This document shows, in pieces, positions 15,638 to 23,368 of a stretch of DNA of 27,180 bases. The stretch is from assembly GCA_965368175.1 (NCBI GenBank), contig CBDULX010000015.1, positions 1-27,180 on the forward strand, read 5' to 3'. The DNA comes from CBDULX01 sp965368175 (lineage in GTDB: Bacteria; Pseudomonadota; Gammaproteobacteria; SZUA-229). The translations under genes and the position numbers were made by a program. The notes beneath the pieces were generated by a model that saw nothing but the letters and a program-made list of their open reading frames with translations, was not told where the DNA came from and ran no database searches. How positions within the stretch are numbered: position 1 is the first letter of the stretch; the number at the start of each line of letters is the position of its first letter.

Positions 15638-16471
15638 TTATAGACTATTTTTTGCGCTCAAGAAATTTTCTGCACGTTTAAGTACGAGACTTATACCCTC
15701 ATACTCATCATTCTCTGCGCTTACAAGATTGGCACCCTGGCTGAAGCGTTCACGTAACTTGATCATAGCTTCCTGTCCTGCTTTTGATAATAAAGCTTTC
15801 TTAATATTAATTCTTAATTCAGACGATATTTTAGGCCCTGATGTAAATGCCTGATTAGGATAAGGCAAATGCGTATGTATAGACTTTGTTTTTATAAAAT
15901 CCGGATCAAACTTCCTGTGGTTTGTTTTAGGCAACACAGCTGCTTCACATTTTCCCTCAATGACACCATTGAATCCATCTTTCCAGCCTTTAGTAACTAC
16001 AAGTACTGGCTCTCTATCTGGATTAGAGTAATGGCTCATCATTGTTAACATGCCAAAATTTGGTGCTTTGGGTGCGCATATCTTTTTTCCTACCAGGTCA
16101 TCCATTGAATTTATATTATCATTATCACTTTTAACTATCACACGCCAAATATGCAACTGTGGAAGCTTAATAACAACATCATGCCTGATATTTTTTATAC
16201 GCCAGCTTACAAAATGTGGGCCATCAAAAACCAGGTCATATTCATGATTTTGCATGGCCCTACTGTACTCTGTCCAGTCGCCTGGATGTTTGTAAATAAA
16301 TTTCTCGCCAGTTACCTTGGATAGATAATCGGCGATAGGTTTATATATTTCAATTCCTTTTTCCTGACTTTCGCGAGGTGGAGCAGTGAATATATAATCG
16401 GATCTAGCACTGTTTGAGTAGCTTGTAATAATCAATATTAGGGCCAGCATACCTAAACATTTTTTCGTCAT
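15638..16471 (-). CDS. PhnD-family periplasmic oxyanion-binding protein, copy 2
   Basis: The 277-aa protein has a signal peptide (residues 1-24, cut after SARS) and the same fold as copy 1: YIFTAPPRESQEKGIEIYKP, YDLVFDGPHFVSWRI, CAPKAPNFGMLTM and CEAAVLPKTNH, with the shared HTHLPYPNQ segment in the second lobe. The ligand loop differs from copy 1 (CAPKAP against CAPGSP), which could change specificity. The ATG at 16471 has AGGAG 8 bases upstream, so the longer frame from 16495 is not used. It follows the second sulfotransferase gene by 215 bases and has its own terminator. No transporter partner is encoded nearby, as for copy 1. Confidence 0.82.
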   Translation of the reverse strand: MTKKCLGMLALILIITSYSNSARSDYIFTAPPRESQEKGIEIYKPIADYLSKVTGEKFIYKHPGDWTEYSRAMQNHEYDLVFDGPHFVSWRIKNIRHDVVIKLPQLHIWRVIVKSDNDNINSMDDLVGKKICAPKAPNFGMLTMMSHYSNPDREPVLVVTKGWKDGFNGVIEGKCEAAVLPKTNHRKFDPDFIKTKSIHTHLPYPNQAFTSGPKISSELRINIKKALLSKAGQEAMIKLRERFSQGANLVSAENDEYEGISLVLKRAENFLSAKNSL

Positions 16472-16581
16472 TGCTAATACTCCTGAATTATTCACTGTAT
16501 TCGAGAAGCCATGCAGAAAATTCAGGGAATCCTGATCAAGTTATGATTGTTTTATGCTGGCTTGAAGCGTCCAGATTTTCC

Positions 16582-16617
16582 GAGGAGGTCATTGTAATAT
16601 GATTACTATTCCACCTC
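16582..16617. promoter_or_regulatory. Imperfect dyad upstream of PhnD-like copy 2
   Basis: GAGGAGGTCATTGTAAT and ATTACTATTCCACCTC form an interrupted inverted repeat (runs of 4, 2, 2 and 5 pairs) around a 3-base centre, about 110 bases upstream of the copy 2 start and 70 bases past the sulfotransferase stop. It could be an operator or a weak 3'-end hairpin. Confidence 0.3.
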
Positions 16618-16686
16618 ACTTCATGAAAAAAATAAACACTCATCGCAGCCTGCAACAACCAGACTTAATCAGAGATACCTTGATAA

Positions 16687-17694
16687 TTATGCTGCACTTC
16701 GTTGTTTGATCTCATTTAATAATTGCTCCTGACGATTGCGACGATCCATATCTTCCTTATCTACACCTGCAAATACAGAATCTTTCAAGCGCCTGTTCTC
16801 AGCGTTAAATTTTTCAATATCGGTTTTGCTCAATTTAAGTTCCTGCCCCTGCATAACATATTCTCTTGCATAGCCTAATTTATCCAGTACATGTCCTGCC
16901 ACAGACTCAAAAATACGCACATCATCCTCTGACATTTCTTTAAGGAATTTACGACTATTATTATTATCAATTGGCTTGGTTACATTGCTCCAGAGCTCAC
17001 TTGATTTTGATGCATTTTCAGCTTCTTTCGTTTTATGAAATTCAAGCATATTATCCGTATATTCCATTCCCAGGAAATCACAGATAGCTCTTGCAGTCTT
17101 CTCTGGTTCAGCAGTCAATTGCTCATAACTAACACTAAAAATACGGTCTGATCCAATGCGTTCTCTTAGATTAATTGCAATTTCCTGCGTCTGGGTCCAG
17201 TTTGTAGCAATATTAAATATATGCTTTTCTCCTACCACTGCTTTTTTGAATGAAAGTGCTACATCACGTCCATCTCGAAAAAGATAAATGTATTTTGGTT
17301 TTTCAAAATACTCTTCAATATCATCAACATATTTAATATTAGCCAGACTCTTACAGCACCATGTTTTTGCATTTTGTACTTCAGCACAAACATCATAAAC
17401 AGCACCAAATGCCGCCGCCAGGCTGTGGTTTCTGCATCTTGATAGCACATCTTCCCGGTCAAGCACTACACCATCCCAGGCTACTGGGTTGAGCTCTACC
17501 AACCGACAAACATCATCCACTAACTGTTTGAAATTATTAATATCATCCAGGTTTCCATAGTTACCCAATAAAGGGTACATTCGATCGAGTATATGAGGGG
17601 GATGAGGTGAAGACAGATCATTAAGCTGATTCAACATCAACCTGAGCAAGTTTGAACCCGAACGCTGTGTACCTATCATAAATACCGGTGTCAT
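16687..17694 (-). CDS. Sulfotransferase-family protein
   Basis: The 335-aa protein has clear PAPS-binding elements: the N-terminal 5'-phosphosulfate loop MIGTQRSGSNLLRLMLN (residues about 6-22) and the 3'-phosphate site YLFRDGRDVALSFKK (about 137-151, with R140, R143 and S148). The fold and length suit bacterial members of the P-loop sulfotransferase superfamily. The C-terminal 55 residues are charged and helical, likely a coiled tail (KLSKTDIEKFNAENRRLKDS). No signal peptide or membrane helix is present, so it acts in the cytoplasm. AGGAG stands 8 bases before the ATG. It follows chrA by 54 bases on the same strand and is probably co-transcribed with it. It is the better-conserved member of the sulfotransferase pair; the acceptor is unknown. 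Confidence 0.87.
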   Translation of the reverse strand: MTPVFMIGTQRSGSNLLRLMLNQLNDLSSPHPPHILDRMYPLLGNYGNLDDINNFKQLVDDVCRLVELNPVAWDGVVLDREDVLSRCRNHSLAAAFGAVYDVCAEVQNAKTWCCKSLANIKYVDDIEEYFEKPKYIYLFRDGRDVALSFKKAVVGEKHIFNIATNWTQTQEIAINLRERIGSDRIFSVSYEQLTAEPEKTARAICDFLGMEYTDNMLEFHKTKEAENASKSSELWSNVTKPIDNNNSRKFLKEMSEDDVRIFESVAGHVLDKLGYAREYVMQGQELKLSKTDIEKFNAENRRLKDSVFAGVDKEDMDRRNRQEQLLNEIKQRSAA

Positions 17695-17748
17695 CTATAA
17701 GCTCCTATAAAACTAAGACATTATATTATTTATTGAAAATTAAATATT

Positions 17749-19038
17749 CTAATACAGCAAGAAACCTGTTACGCCTGCAACTGGAATGATCCAGACTACT
17801 TCTAATTTAATTTTTACCAAAGCAAATAGAGCTGCAGCAAAAATCAGTACGCTCGCCCAATGCTGCTCGGAAGATAAAATCACGACATAGGAGGCTGCAG
17901 CAATCATCCCTATTACTCCACAACGGATACCTTTTAGTGTGGCCTTGATGCCTTCAGACGTTTTCAATTTTTCCATATAATGAGTACAAACCAGCATTAA
18001 TATAGCAGGAGGCATAAATATACCAATTGTTGCAGCTGTTGCACCTAATAGACCTGCCACTTTAAAACCTATAAACGTTGCACTTATAAGTATTGGCCCA
18101 GGTGTGACCTGACCTAAAGCAATTCCATCTATAAATTCTTTAGATGATACCCATCCATATGCATCTACAACAGTTTCCTGCATAAGTGGAATAAAAACAA
18201 AACCGCCACCAAATAACATGAGACTCATACCAGCGAAGGTAGCAAACAACTTGCCAATCAATATAATATTAGTACTCAGCAAAGGAACCGACACCACAGC
18301 CACTGGCAAAGCGGCCAGACTATTCAGGCGACTACGTGATGATTTCCTTTTTGACTTACGCTTAGTTTTAGTTTTATGTTTTGTTTTAGATTTTGCTTTT
18401 ACTTTTGCAGTATGTTCTGCAGCTGGCATCACTGCGGGTGTTATTGCTCGCTTAAAGCGACTCTGCCATTTATTATTAAACAGAACATAGCCAGCAATAC
18501 CAGATACAATAATGATTGCAAGAGTACTGAAAAAACCACCAATAAATATCAAAACAGCCATTGAAGTTAAGGCAATAATGTACTCAGTCACATGATTAAG
18601 TGTTTTTTTACCCATGTTATATGCTGCAGCTATAATTATCGCGGCTACAGCAGGGAGAAAACCTTTGAACAGATTATTAACTGCTGGTATTTCTCCCCAG
18701 GAAAAATACATATAACTTAATACCAGTAACAAGATAAAAGAGGGTAAAATAACGGCGCTAGCACAGATCAGAGCACCCATCACACCGCGAATACGATAAC
18801 CAGCATAGGCCACGACATTAACAGCGACAGGCCCCGGTAAAATTGTGGCCAGGGATATACCATCTAGCATATCTTCATGAGTTATCAGCTTTTTACTGTC
18901 TACAACGTAATTTTGCACAACAGATATGAGCGCCATAAAGCCGCCAAAAGCTGTACTGCCAATTTTCAGGAATGTCCAGAATAAATCAAAATAGGAGTAA
19001 AGGCCCTTATCGGTGCCCTGTTCTGTACTTTTAGCCAT
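17749..19038 (-). CDS. chrA: ChrA-family chromate/oxyanion transporter with basic linker
   Basis: The 429-aa inner-membrane protein has the two homologous CHR domains of the long-chain family. The first (about 15-190) carries GSTAFGGFMALISV and TILPGPVAVNVVAYAGYRIR; the second (about 255-429) carries LMLFGGGFVFIPLMQE and GQVTPGPILISATFIGFKV. ChrA exports chromate by proton motive force, and cyanobacterial SrpC, a relative, is sulfate-regulated, so a sulfur-linked role is possible. Between the domains residues 212-237 hold 15 Lys/Arg in 26, mostly alternating with small residues, which I have not seen as a standard part of the family. No ribosome-binding site is clear before the ATG. The gene is divergent from cysC and upstream of a sulfotransferase, which argues for oxyanion handling rather than simple chromate resistance. 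Confidence 0.88.
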   Translation of the reverse strand: MAKSTEQGTDKGLYSYFDLFWTFLKIGSTAFGGFMALISVVQNYVVDSKKLITHEDMLDGISLATILPGPVAVNVVAYAGYRIRGVMGALICASAVILPSFILLLVLSYMYFSWGEIPAVNNLFKGFLPAVAAIIIAAAYNMGKKTLNHVTEYIIALTSMAVLIFIGGFFSTLAIIIVSGIAGYVLFNNKWQSRFKRAITPAVMPAAEHTAKVKAKSKTKHKTKTKRKSKRKSSRSRLNSLAALPVAVVSVPLLSTNIILIGKLFATFAGMSLMLFGGGFVFIPLMQETVVDAYGWVSSKEFIDGIALGQVTPGPILISATFIGFKVAGLLGATAATIGIFMPPAILMLVCTHYMEKLKTSEGIKATLKGIRCGVIGMIAAASYVVILSSEQHWASVLIFAAALFALVKIKLEVVWIIPVAGVTGFLLY

Positions 19039-19063
19039 TGTTAATACTACGTAAACCTAATTA

Positions 19064-19079
19064 TTGATCAATTGATCAA
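19064..19079. promoter_or_regulatory. 16-bp perfect palindrome upstream of chrA
   Basis: TTGATCAATTGATCAA is a perfect palindrome, made of two copies of the 8-base palindrome TTGATCAA. It ends 26 bases upstream of the chrA start, in the 382-base chrA-cysC gap. It could be an operator. It resembles an FNR site but has 6 rather than 4 bases between the TTGAT and ATCAA halves. Confidence 0.45.
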
Positions 19080-19306
19080 ATACCACTCATCCAATGAAAA
19101 GCTAAAACGGCCATGTACATGTTGTGTGACTGATCATACCCATTACATCCACAAAATTATAGTCGGGAATATGACATTTTTTGCATTATTTTTGAAATAC
19201 AGGAAATTTCCCCATCCACATTTATTGGTCAAAGATTAATATACGCTCATATACTACTGTGAAGTAACTCACAAAAAACACAGACTTAGACTGACGAACG
19301 GGATAT
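19080..19306. other. Remaining chrA-cysC intergenic region
   Basis: AT-rich divergent regulatory region without a gene. It includes AGGAAATTTCCC (19201-19212), whose core GGAAATTTCC is a perfect palindrome. It matches AGGGATATTTCCC upstream of PhnD-like copy 1 apart from one missing G and one base change. The chrA promoter should be in the left part, but I could not choose a convincing one. Confidence 0.45.
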
Positions 19307-19355
19307 GGGAAATAGCCCTATAAAACTTAATCGCAAATTCTGCTAAATTTAAGAT
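19307..19355 (+). promoter_or_regulatory. Candidate cysC promoter with upstream dyad site
   Basis: GGGAAATAGCCCTAT (19307-19321) is the reverse complement of ATAGGGCTATTTCCC, differing at one position from the site upstream of PhnD-like copy 1. Directly downstream TTAATC (19327-19332) and TAAGAT (19350-19355) are 17 bases apart and precede the cysC start by 65 bases. The dyad centre would lie near -48, as for an activator site. Confidence 0.5.
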
Positions 19356-19420
19356 GTAATTAAATCAGTTGGAAAAATATTAACCGATTTATTCGTTTCA
19401 TGATTCAAAAAGGTGAGATT

Positions 19421-20095
19421 ATGTCAGTTATAAAATCCTCCAATGTCGTATGGCACAACACAGAAATCACCAAAGAAAAACGCAATTGCCTGAATAAACA
19501 ACGCTCGGCTATCCTCTGGTTTACAGGTTTGTCAGGATCAGGAAAATCATCTGTTGCAAATGCCCTTGAGCACCGCTTACACAAGCTCAATGCTCGAACT
19601 TATATTCTGGATGGCGATAATGTTCGACACGGTCTGAACAATGATCTTGGCTTTAACGACGAAGACCGCAAAGAAAACATCCGTCGAATTGGCGAAGTGT
19701 CCAAACTGTTTATTGATGCGGGAGTCCTTGTACTTACATCCTTCATTTCACCCTTTCGGGTTGACAGGGAAAGTGTCCGAAAAATTGTTAATGAAACTGA
19801 ATTTTTAGAAATTTATATTAAATGTCCGCTAGATGTATGTGAACAAAGAGATGTTAAGGGGCTTTACGCTAAAGCTCGTAGAGGTGAAATAAAACACTTT
19901 ACTGGCATTGATTCGGCTTATGAAGAACCAGAAAGCCCAGAAATCGAAATTGACACCTCCAAACTCAGCATTGATGAATCGGTTGACAGAATCATCAAAT
20001 ACCTGGAGGAACACTCCTATATTGAAGTCAATCGCCGTAGCCGACTTAGCAAAGCATTATTTGGCCTACGTCCACAGACAGTTGATTCAATATAA
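19421..20095 (+). CDS. cysC: Adenylylsulfate kinase (APS kinase)
   Basis: CysC phosphorylates adenosine 5'-phosphosulfate to PAPS, the sulfuryl donor for sulfotransferases and for PAPS reductase. The 224-aa protein has the Walker A motif GLSGSGKSS (residues 36-44), the APS-binding DGDNVRHGLNNDLGF, RKENIRRIGEV, and the conserved TSFISPFRVDRE loop. It extends about 20 residues beyond the usual CysC end (EVNRRSRLSKALFGLRPQ). The ATG at 19421 is preceded by AAGGTGAG; the longer frame from 19400 has no such site. It is transcribed away from chrA. No ATP sulfurylase (cysDN or sat) or PAPS reductase lies in the window, so this copy seems dedicated to the neighbouring sulfotransferases. Confidence 0.93.
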   Translation: MSVIKSSNVVWHNTEITKEKRNCLNKQRSAILWFTGLSGSGKSSVANALEHRLHKLNARTYILDGDNVRHGLNNDLGFNDEDRKENIRRIGEVSKLFIDAGVLVLTSFISPFRVDRESVRKIVNETEFLEIYIKCPLDVCEQRDVKGLYAKARRGEIKHFTGIDSAYEEPESPEIEIDTSKLSIDESVDRIIKYLEEHSYIEVNRRSRLSKALFGLRPQTVDSI

Positions 20096-20149
20096 ATTAA
20101 GGAGCCTCCGAGGAAGTCCCTTAAATCTATATAACGAACCTTGAAAAAA

Positions 20150-20180
20150 CTGATAGAAGCCTTATTCAGGCTTCTATCAG
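20150..20180 (-). terminator. Rho-independent terminator overlapping the response-regulator stop
   Basis: CTGATAGAAGCC and GGCTTCTATCAG form a perfect 12-bp stem with a 7-base loop. On the minus strand it is followed by T6. The 5' arm encodes the last residues (LIEA) of the response regulator and its TGA stop (20166-20168) falls at the loop. It may also limit cysC transcription from the other side. Confidence 0.88.
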
Positions 20181-20807
20181 TCCATTTCTAATTGCCAGTC
20201 TAGTTAAATCAACAATACTTTTTGCCTGTAGTTTATGCATAATATGTGTTCGATGATTACTAACCGTTTTTGGACTCAGATGCAAATCATCAGAAATTTC
20301 AACAACAGTACGCCCATCTGCCAATAAACAAAAAACTTCAAACTCTCGCTCTGACAGGCATTTAATTTTATCTTCATCACTAGTCATCGCGCCATCTGCT
20401 TTGACATCCATTACATCAGCGCTTAAATAACTCTTGCCTTTAATTATGTGAGTCACTGCACGTGTCAATTCTTCAGGGGCACTACGTTTGGTCACATAAC
20501 CTTTTGCACCTGCATTCTGAACGCGGCTAACATAAGCATGATCATCACGCATACTCAGTACCAGGACCTTGGCTTTACTGTCTTTAGCCTGGATATGTTT
20601 GACGCCTTCCAGACCACCCATGCCAGGCATCATCAAGTCCATTATGACCGCATCCGGTTTATATTCACCATAAATATTGCAGGCTTCTTCTGCTGTGCTC
20701 ACTTCCCTGATTTCGTAATCTGAGTCACTCTCAAGCAGATAACGGAAACCGGCACGCACAATTGCATGGTCGTCAACAAGCAATAGTTTAATTTTATCTT
20801 GCTTCAT
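20166..20807 (-). CDS. NarL/FixJ-family response regulator
   Basis: The 213-aa protein has an N-terminal receiver domain with the acidic pair D12-D13 in LLLVDDHAIVRAG, phosphoacceptor D57 in AVIMDLMMPGMGG, S85 and K107. A C-terminal LuxR-type helix-turn-helix follows: LSEREFEVFCLLADGRTVVE then LHLSPKTVSNHRTHIMHKL. The ATG at 20807 has GAGG 6 bases upstream and overlaps the kinase gene by 14 bases, so the pair is translationally coupled; a longer frame to 20840 has poorer support. It should be phosphorylated by the adjacent kinase and bind DNA as a dimer. It is convergent with cysC and could regulate the sulfation island, but no target is proven. Confidence 0.92.
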   Translation of the reverse strand: MKQDKIKLLLVDDHAIVRAGFRYLLESDSDYEIREVSTAEEACNIYGEYKPDAVIMDLMMPGMGGLEGVKHIQAKDSKAKVLVLSMRDDHAYVSRVQNAGAKGYVTKRSAPEELTRAVTHIIKGKSYLSADVMDVKADGAMTSDEDKIKCLSEREFEVFCLLADGRTVVEISDDLHLSPKTVSNHRTHIMHKLQAKSIVDLTRLAIRNGLIEA

Positions 20808-22839
20808 ATTCTGCCTCATCATAGTGATTAGCACCTTCATTAATTAAATTCGAATTTAAATCCAGTACTGCATTTATTTCAACACCTTTTCCAGGCCTGC
20901 TTTCAATGCTTACCTCACCATTTAAGGCAGTGACTCTTTCCCGGATACCCTGTAAACCCATCTTGCTTTCAATATCAGTACTTTTAGTATCTTTTTCCAG
21001 ATCCATACCGACACCATCATCCTTTATAAAAATCGTTAAAATATCTCGCTTGAGAACATATTCATAAAGCCCATTGTTATTATACAGCTCTGTATTAGTG
21101 AGTCGGCGATCATTCTCCTCGACCTGCTCTCGTTTAACCATTACCCATACATTTGAAGCCATCGCATATTTTGAAATGTTAGTCAGGCATTCCTGCACTA
21201 TTCTGTAAATAGTAATTTTATATACTTCAGACAGACTATTCAGATCACCCTCAAAATCAACGAAACAATTCATACCCATCATTTCAAGTTGTGACTGCTC
21301 AATACAATTATTTATGGCGGCATCAAAACCCAGACTATCCAGTATATCGGGACGTAGTCGGCGCATTATATTGCTGACCACTTCATATAAACTTCCTGAC
21401 AAATCAATGATCGAATTACCCAGACTCCTTATTTCCGAATAATCCTCGCCAGCCTTGGTTTTAATCGCTGTGGCAAGACTTCTTACTGCAGTAATGGTCT
21501 GACCCAGCTCATCATGTAATTCTCTTGCTAGCGCCCTGCGTTCATTTTCCTGAACTTCTACCAGTCGCTGTGCCAATAAGCGGTTATCATTTAACAAATG
21601 CACCAGTTGTTCTTCACTCTGTTTTTGCTCAGTAATGTCAACTGCGAATCCTACAGCACCAAAACTGGTCCAGCTATCAAAGAACATGGAAGTTAAAAAC
21701 CACCAGGGTTCTCCATTGAAATTTCCTTTACTTTCAAATATGACTGTCTGTCCTGATAAGGCTGAGTCAATCATCGCATCCATCCCGACAAACAGACCAT
21801 ATCCAGGCTTACCTATCCACTCCATATCCGTAACGCCCATACGCCTGAGACCGTTACCTCGAATATCTGCAATATAGCCTTTCTTGTCAACTCTGAAAAA
21901 GATAACCGGCAATCTCGATAAAATAACAGAAAACAGTTCACTGTTATTTTTAATTGTTTTTTGTGCCCTTATCGATTCAGAAATATCTGTAGAGCTTCCC
22001 GAAACACCTACAATATCACCGTACTCATTATATTTAGGTTTAGCTGAATATTTTATCTGAACCAGATTGCCATATTTTGTGACATGGTTAGCAACCCAGT
22101 CATTAATACTATAGCCTTCCATTACCTGAGCTATATTTTCTGTAAAATCAGCCGACGCCTTACGCGACATAAAATCAGTATATCGGCTACCCAGCATTTC
22201 ATCTGGCCGATAACCATAAATCTGTAACGCAGACTTATTTACGTAAGTAAATACTCCCTGTTCATTTATTTCCCAGATAAAGTCTTTTGAGGCTTCAAGA
22301 AGATATATATAATCTTCTTCACTTTTCTTTAGTAATCTTTTTAACTGGAACCGCTCCAGTTCCGCGCTCAATCGGTCGTGTAAGAGATCTAAAATCTCAC
22401 CATATTCCGCTGTTTTAGTTTCAGCCTTATCACCTGCAAAAAACAACAGACCAATAGGCTCATCTTCGTTGTTTCTTATAACCAGTGATAAACAGGACTC
22501 TGCTTTCAGCTGAGTCAGTAGTTTATCAGATGAAAATTTGTTTTGAGTACCACTATTGTTAGTGAATTTTTCCCTTTTTAACAGATAATTTACTGTTGAT
22601 GGATTTAATTCATTTTCTTCTAGCAGTTTTGGCCTTTTTTCAAAGATTTCTACTAATAACTTCAGTGTATGTTTATTATCACCCAACAATTCATAAATTC
22701 TACCGATCCTCATACCAAAAGAGGTAGTGGCAGTATCAAGTAGTCGATCAAAATATTCATCACCACTGGCATGACCAATATGTTTTGAAATTTTTTGTAC
22801 CAGCAGATCTGTATTCGATTCTGTAGTCGTAGAATCCAT
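20794..22839 (-). CDS. Soluble GAF-PAS-PAS histidine kinase, NarX/HPK7 type
   Basis: The 681-aa kinase has an N-terminal GAF-like region (about 20-165), two PAS domains (about 175-290, with YVNKSALQIYGYRPDEMLG, and 300-405, with FFRVDKKGYI), and a HisKA_3 dimerisation helix with the phosphoacceptor H442 in ARELHDELGQ. A C-terminal HATPase follows, with IYRIVQECLTNISKYA, DDGVGMDLE and MGLQGIRERV. No membrane helix or signal peptide is present, so it senses a cytoplasmic or membrane-diffusible cue. The PAS domains lack an obvious Cys or His cofactor ligand I could assign. It starts 20 bases after the CheW-like gene and overlaps the response regulator by 14 bases. The cognate pair is clear; the signal is not. 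Confidence 0.9.
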   Translation of the reverse strand: MDSTTTESNTDLLVQKISKHIGHASGDEYFDRLLDTATTSFGMRIGRIYELLGDNKHTLKLLVEIFEKRPKLLEENELNPSTVNYLLKREKFTNNSGTQNKFSSDKLLTQLKAESCLSLVIRNNEDEPIGLLFFAGDKAETKTAEYGEILDLLHDRLSAELERFQLKRLLKKSEEDYIYLLEASKDFIWEINEQGVFTYVNKSALQIYGYRPDEMLGSRYTDFMSRKASADFTENIAQVMEGYSINDWVANHVTKYGNLVQIKYSAKPKYNEYGDIVGVSGSSTDISESIRAQKTIKNNSELFSVILSRLPVIFFRVDKKGYIADIRGNGLRRMGVTDMEWIGKPGYGLFVGMDAMIDSALSGQTVIFESKGNFNGEPWWFLTSMFFDSWTSFGAVGFAVDITEQKQSEEQLVHLLNDNRLLAQRLVEVQENERRALARELHDELGQTITAVRSLATAIKTKAGEDYSEIRSLGNSIIDLSGSLYEVVSNIMRRLRPDILDSLGFDAAINNCIEQSQLEMMGMNCFVDFEGDLNSLSEVYKITIYRIVQECLTNISKYAMASNVWVMVKREQVEENDRRLTNTELYNNNGLYEYVLKRDILTIFIKDDGVGMDLEKDTKSTDIESKMGLQGIRERVTALNGEVSIESRPGKGVEINAVLDLNSNLINEGANHYDEAEYEAR

Positions 22840-22859
22840 GTCAGAAATTCACTATTGTG

Positions 22860-23315
22860 TTACACACTCTTAGTCAACGCCGCGGAGAAAATAGTTGGCA
22901 CATCGAGTATTGGTACCGGATTATTATCGGAACTTCTGAAACAGGAAATGGATACTTCCCTCCATTTACTGGATGTTAAAGGTAAAGCGCATGCTTGCTC
23001 ATCATTTACCGTTTCCGTGGCGGGAGTATCAGACAGGTGAATACCACCGTATTTCAACTCATTATTCTGATCCCTGTATACTGCAATAGCAATAAGGCTT
23101 CTTCTATATACAACCGTTGAATCATTTAACCATGCAGAAAGATCCATCACTGGTATAATTCTGTTATTCCATAGAATGACATGGCCACAATAAGTCGGCG
23201 CTTTAGGTATTTTATATAATTCAGGGTTATCTACAATATGTATCAACTCCATCTGTCCAACTGCGGCAGACATTTGATGATCAAGTTGCATAACCCAGGC
23301 TGTTGCACCACTCAT
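22860..23315 (-). CDS. CheW-like domain protein
   Basis: The 151-aa protein is a single CheW-like domain: AAVGQMELIHIVDNPELYKI, followed by CGHVILWNNRIIPVMDLSAWL, where the I-P-V-x-D-L segment is a standard CheW strand, then the C-terminal strand NPVPILDVPTIF. CheW domains tether chemoreceptors to the CheA P5 domain. It is 53 bases downstream of the first CheW-like gene. It is divergent from standard CheW and may be an adaptor for a specific receptor or for the pilus Chp system. AGG lies about 9 bases before the ATG. Confidence 0.75.
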   Translation of the reverse strand: MSGATAWVMQLDHQMSAAVGQMELIHIVDNPELYKIPKAPTYCGHVILWNNRIIPVMDLSAWLNDSTVVYRRSLIAIAVYRDQNNELKYGGIHLSDTPATETVNDEQACALPLTSSKWREVSISCFRSSDNNPVPILDVPTIFSAALTKSV

Positions 23316-23368
23316 TTTGATTTACCTGTATCTACTCTTTTTATACCACTCTGACGGCAACCTGCTTT

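Noticed and set aside
16525..16560. Possible second copy of the 73-bp palindromic element (GGAATCCTGATCAAGTTATG)
   Set aside because: Only the CTGATCAAGT core matches exactly, no right end is found, and there is no inner inverted repeat.
16599..16709. 36-codon plus-strand frame with a near-perfect GAGGAGGT ribosome-binding site
   Set aside because: It overlaps the 3' end of the sulfotransferase gene on the other strand, has no recognisable product, and the site is explained by the arm of an inverted repeat (16582-16617).
19064..19079. Classic FNR binding site
   Set aside because: The halves TTGAT and ATCAA are separated by 6 bases rather than the 4 required.
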